A stretch of DNA of 7,062 nt from Bacteroidales bacterium (GTDB taxonomy: Bacteria > Bacteroidota > Bacteroidia > Bacteroidales > JALTDM01): the NCBI GenBank assembly GCA_027073875.1, contig JALTEO010000269.1, forward strand, positions 1 through 7,062. Reading direction: 5' to 3'. Position 1 is the first letter of the stretch. Each line of letters starts with the position of its first letter. Below the pieces are notes generated by a model. The model was not told where the DNA came from and did not search any database. It saw only the letters and a list, made by a program, of their open reading frames with translations. Shown here piece after piece: positions 5,607 through 7,062 of this stretch. Both the position numbers and the translations under genes were made by a program.

Positions 5607-6572
5607 TTATTTCTTAAAATCGGATACTGTCTTAAGCAGTCGTTTTAAGGTGCCGTTTTTATTCGACACAAAAAATGTTTTAGGATTTTGAGTGGAATTA
5701 ATGATATAATTAACACTATCCTTTTGATATACTCTGACAGTTACCGGTTGAAAGTTTTTACCTGAAAATTGCATTGTATAAACAGCATCATTTGAAGGCG
5801 TAAAGTTATCATCAAATTTCACATCACGCACCCACGAGAGCATCCCTAAATATTGGTTTACTTTTTTGATATCGGCGGTGTCTTTTTTGTTTATCATCCA
5901 CACGGCAGAATCAGCTTTTGAAACAACAAAACCCGTGTCGGCAGGATAGGTAAACGATAGATTTTCCACAGCATTTTTGTCCAAACGAACAATTGTTTGG
6001 TTCCGGAAATTATTAAAATCACGGTTAAATGACATTGGCAAAAATCCCCTGACAATAAACGATTCGTCACGATTTGCCAAGCGGACATAAGTCAACCCCG
6101 AGACATTATTACTATACATTCCTCCATAAACATTTCGCTGTCTGTAAGTAAATTTCCCTATATAGAAATCTTTTAATATCTGTCCGGCTTGATCAAATAA
6201 TTGTACTTCGGTAGCCAAAGAGTCGGTTAACTGAAACTCTTTCCATTTATCTTGACTTGTTGCTGCCACATTTTGAATTTTCATTTCAGCCAACACACTA
6301 TATATCCCTTTAATTGTGCTTTCGTCGGCAGGAGCAGTTTTTCCGGCTTGTGTTACTTGCCATTTGCCATCTGTCTCCGTTAATTTCAACGGGTCTTTGT
6401 CTTTAGGTTGCTTAATGGTAATAGCCGCTATCTTAGCAGTATCTACCGATAACATACTCAAGTCAAAGTTACTGTCGGGAGCTGTATTTATTACGAATTT
6501 AAACAACAGATAAATCCCAAATAACACGATTAAAATCAGCAGATAAATACCGTTTTTGTTTTTTTTAGCCAT
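5607..6572 (-). CDS. DUF4340-domain membrane-anchored protein, partner of the GldG-like protein
   Basis: A 321-residue protein with a lysine-rich start (MAKKNKN), one membrane anchor at about 9-27 (IYLLILIVLFGIYLLFKFV) and a large domain that would lie outside the cytoplasmic membrane. The body fits DUF4340: an early strand VDTAKIAAITIKQP (43-56), a segment of the type LTETDGKWQV (64-73), FYIGKFTYRQ (136-145), and TYVRLANRDESFIVRG (161-176) resembling the 'YvRl..ds.vyvv' motif of the family. Such genes commonly sit after GldG-type ABC accessory genes (family knowledge). Here the ATG overlaps the stop of that gene by 8 bases (ATGGCTAA), and GGAGGAG lies 4 bases upstream, so translation is probably coupled. 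The molecular function is not known; a structural role in an ABC transporter-like complex is inference. An alternative start at M40 would lose the anchor and is unlikely. Confidence 0.82.
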   Translation of the reverse strand: MAKKNKNGIYLLILIVLFGIYLLFKFVINTAPDSNFDLSMLSVDTAKIAAITIKQPKDKDPLKLTETDGKWQVTQAGKTAPADESTIKGIYSVLAEMKIQNVAATSQDKWKEFQLTDSLATEVQLFDQAGQILKDFYIGKFTYRQRNVYGGMYSNNVSGLTYVRLANRDESFIVRGFLPMSFNRDFNNFRNQTIVRLDKNAVENLSFTYPADTGFVVSKADSAVWMINKKDTADIKKVNQYLGMLSWVRDVKFDDNFTPSNDAVYTMQFSGKNFQPVTVRVYQKDSVNYIINSTQNPKTFFVSNKNGTLKRLLKTVSDFKK

Positions 6573-7062
6573 AATTCTCCTCCATTCTTTTTATTCTAAC
6601 ATTTTTATTTCGTTGCATTCTGAACAAGCCATAGATTACAATCAGTAAAATTGGCAATAAGAAATTCAAATATTTCAGAAAAGTTTTTGTGCCGTCTTCC
6701 AAATCGTCAATTGGTCGCGAAGTAATTCCTTTGGTGCGAAGCTCAATCAAACCGGTATCGTCCGATAGCCAATCAATACTGTTTACTAACAAGCTGACAT
6801 TGTCCTGTTGCACCTGTTGACGACTGTCTTTTCCGCCTATGGCAAAATCACCATTACCGATAACTACCATCTTGTTGATGGAATCGCCTGTAATTTTCCC
6901 TTTAAATGCTGCTGCCAGAACTAAATTCTTCTTGTTAAAATCTGCCGGAGTCCATTGTTTCTGAACATTAAACATAAAAGGTGCCGGCTGTGTTGTTGAT
7001 TTATCCGATGAAAATGCCAGTGGAATATATTGTATGGCACTGTCGCCGGTAAAATTAATTGA
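6565..7062 (-). CDS. C-terminal part of a GldG-like ABC transporter accessory protein
   Basis: The frame is open to the right edge, so only the last 165 residues are visible; the 5' end is outside the window. Seen features are KMVVIGNGDFAIGG (64-77 of the visible part), NSIDWLSDDTGLIELRTKGITS (94-115), and a C-terminal membrane helix at about 129-148 (LKYLNFLLPILLIVIYGLF) followed by a basic tail with RMQRNKNVRIKRM. These match the end of the family called GldG or ABC-type uncharacterised transport system auxiliary component. In gliding Bacteroidetes, GldG works with the permease GldF and the ATPase GldA. Non-gliding members also carry this type, so gliding cannot be inferred. The next gene outward is probably a GldF-like permease, which I cannot see. 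The gene overlaps the DUF4340 start by 8 bases. Confidence 0.82.
   Translation of the reverse strand, partial: SINFTGDSAIQYIPLAFSSDKSTTQPAPFMFNVQKQWTPADFNKKNLVLAAAFKGKITGDSINKMVVIGNGDFAIGGKDSRQQVQQDNVSLLVNSIDWLSDDTGLIELRTKGITSRPIDDLEDGTKTFLKYLNFLLPILLIVIYGLFRMQRNKNVRIKRMEENYG
6577..6583 (-). promoter_or_regulatory. Strong Shine-Dalgarno site before the DUF4340 gene
   Basis: GGAGGAG on the minus strand ends 4 bases before the ATG at 6572, and is itself within the coding end of the GldG-like gene. Genes in this phylum usually lack such a site, and the other starts in this window do. It supports both the start choice and coupled translation of the two genes. Confidence 0.55.

Overview
The window looks like a chromosomal segment of a member of the Bacteroidota (Bacteroidetes). 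The DNA is AT-rich. Promoters resemble the phylum-specific TTTG / TAnnTTTG type. Several encoded families are characteristic of the phylum: a GldG-like ABC accessory protein next to a DUF4340 protein, a small DUF4834-like membrane protein, and a topoisomerase I paired with a degenerate arginase-fold protein. All assignments come from reading the sequence and from memory of the families; no searches were run.

Layout, left to right. (a) 1-266: the 3'-truncated end of a plus-strand gene that enters from outside the window and is not recognised. (b) 267-740, minus strand: a short TIR-domain gene with its catalytic glutamate but no C-terminal end of the domain. It is preceded by a possible 30-codon leader ORF, a hairpin and a promoter. 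The plus-strand gene and the TIR gene both lose their 3' ends at about 255-290, which suggests a recombination junction (or, less interestingly, an assembly artefact). (c) 818-1507, minus: lipB, lipoate biosynthesis. (d) 1508-1695: a gap with the lipB promoter element, two abutting mini-hairpins and AT-rich repeat-like sequence. (e) 1696-5154, minus: topA followed after 6 bases by an arginase-fold protein that lacks the metal ligands, probably one operon. (f) 5304-5534, minus: a small membrane protein with its own near-leaderless promoter. (g) 5607-7062, minus: a DUF4340 protein translationally coupled to the upstream GldG-like gene, which runs off the right edge.

How the genes fit together: from lipB to the right edge every gene is on the minus strand and looks like ordinary core or envelope chromosome. 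GldG-like and DUF4340 probably serve one ABC-transporter-type membrane complex. topA and the arginase-like pseudoenzyme are co-transcribed. The left 740 bases have the accessory character: a TIR protein of the type used in NAD-depleting immunity, convergent with an unknown truncated gene. Nothing here proves a new system. The junction, the leader ORF before the TIR gene and the dead arginase tied to topA are the parts most worth following.
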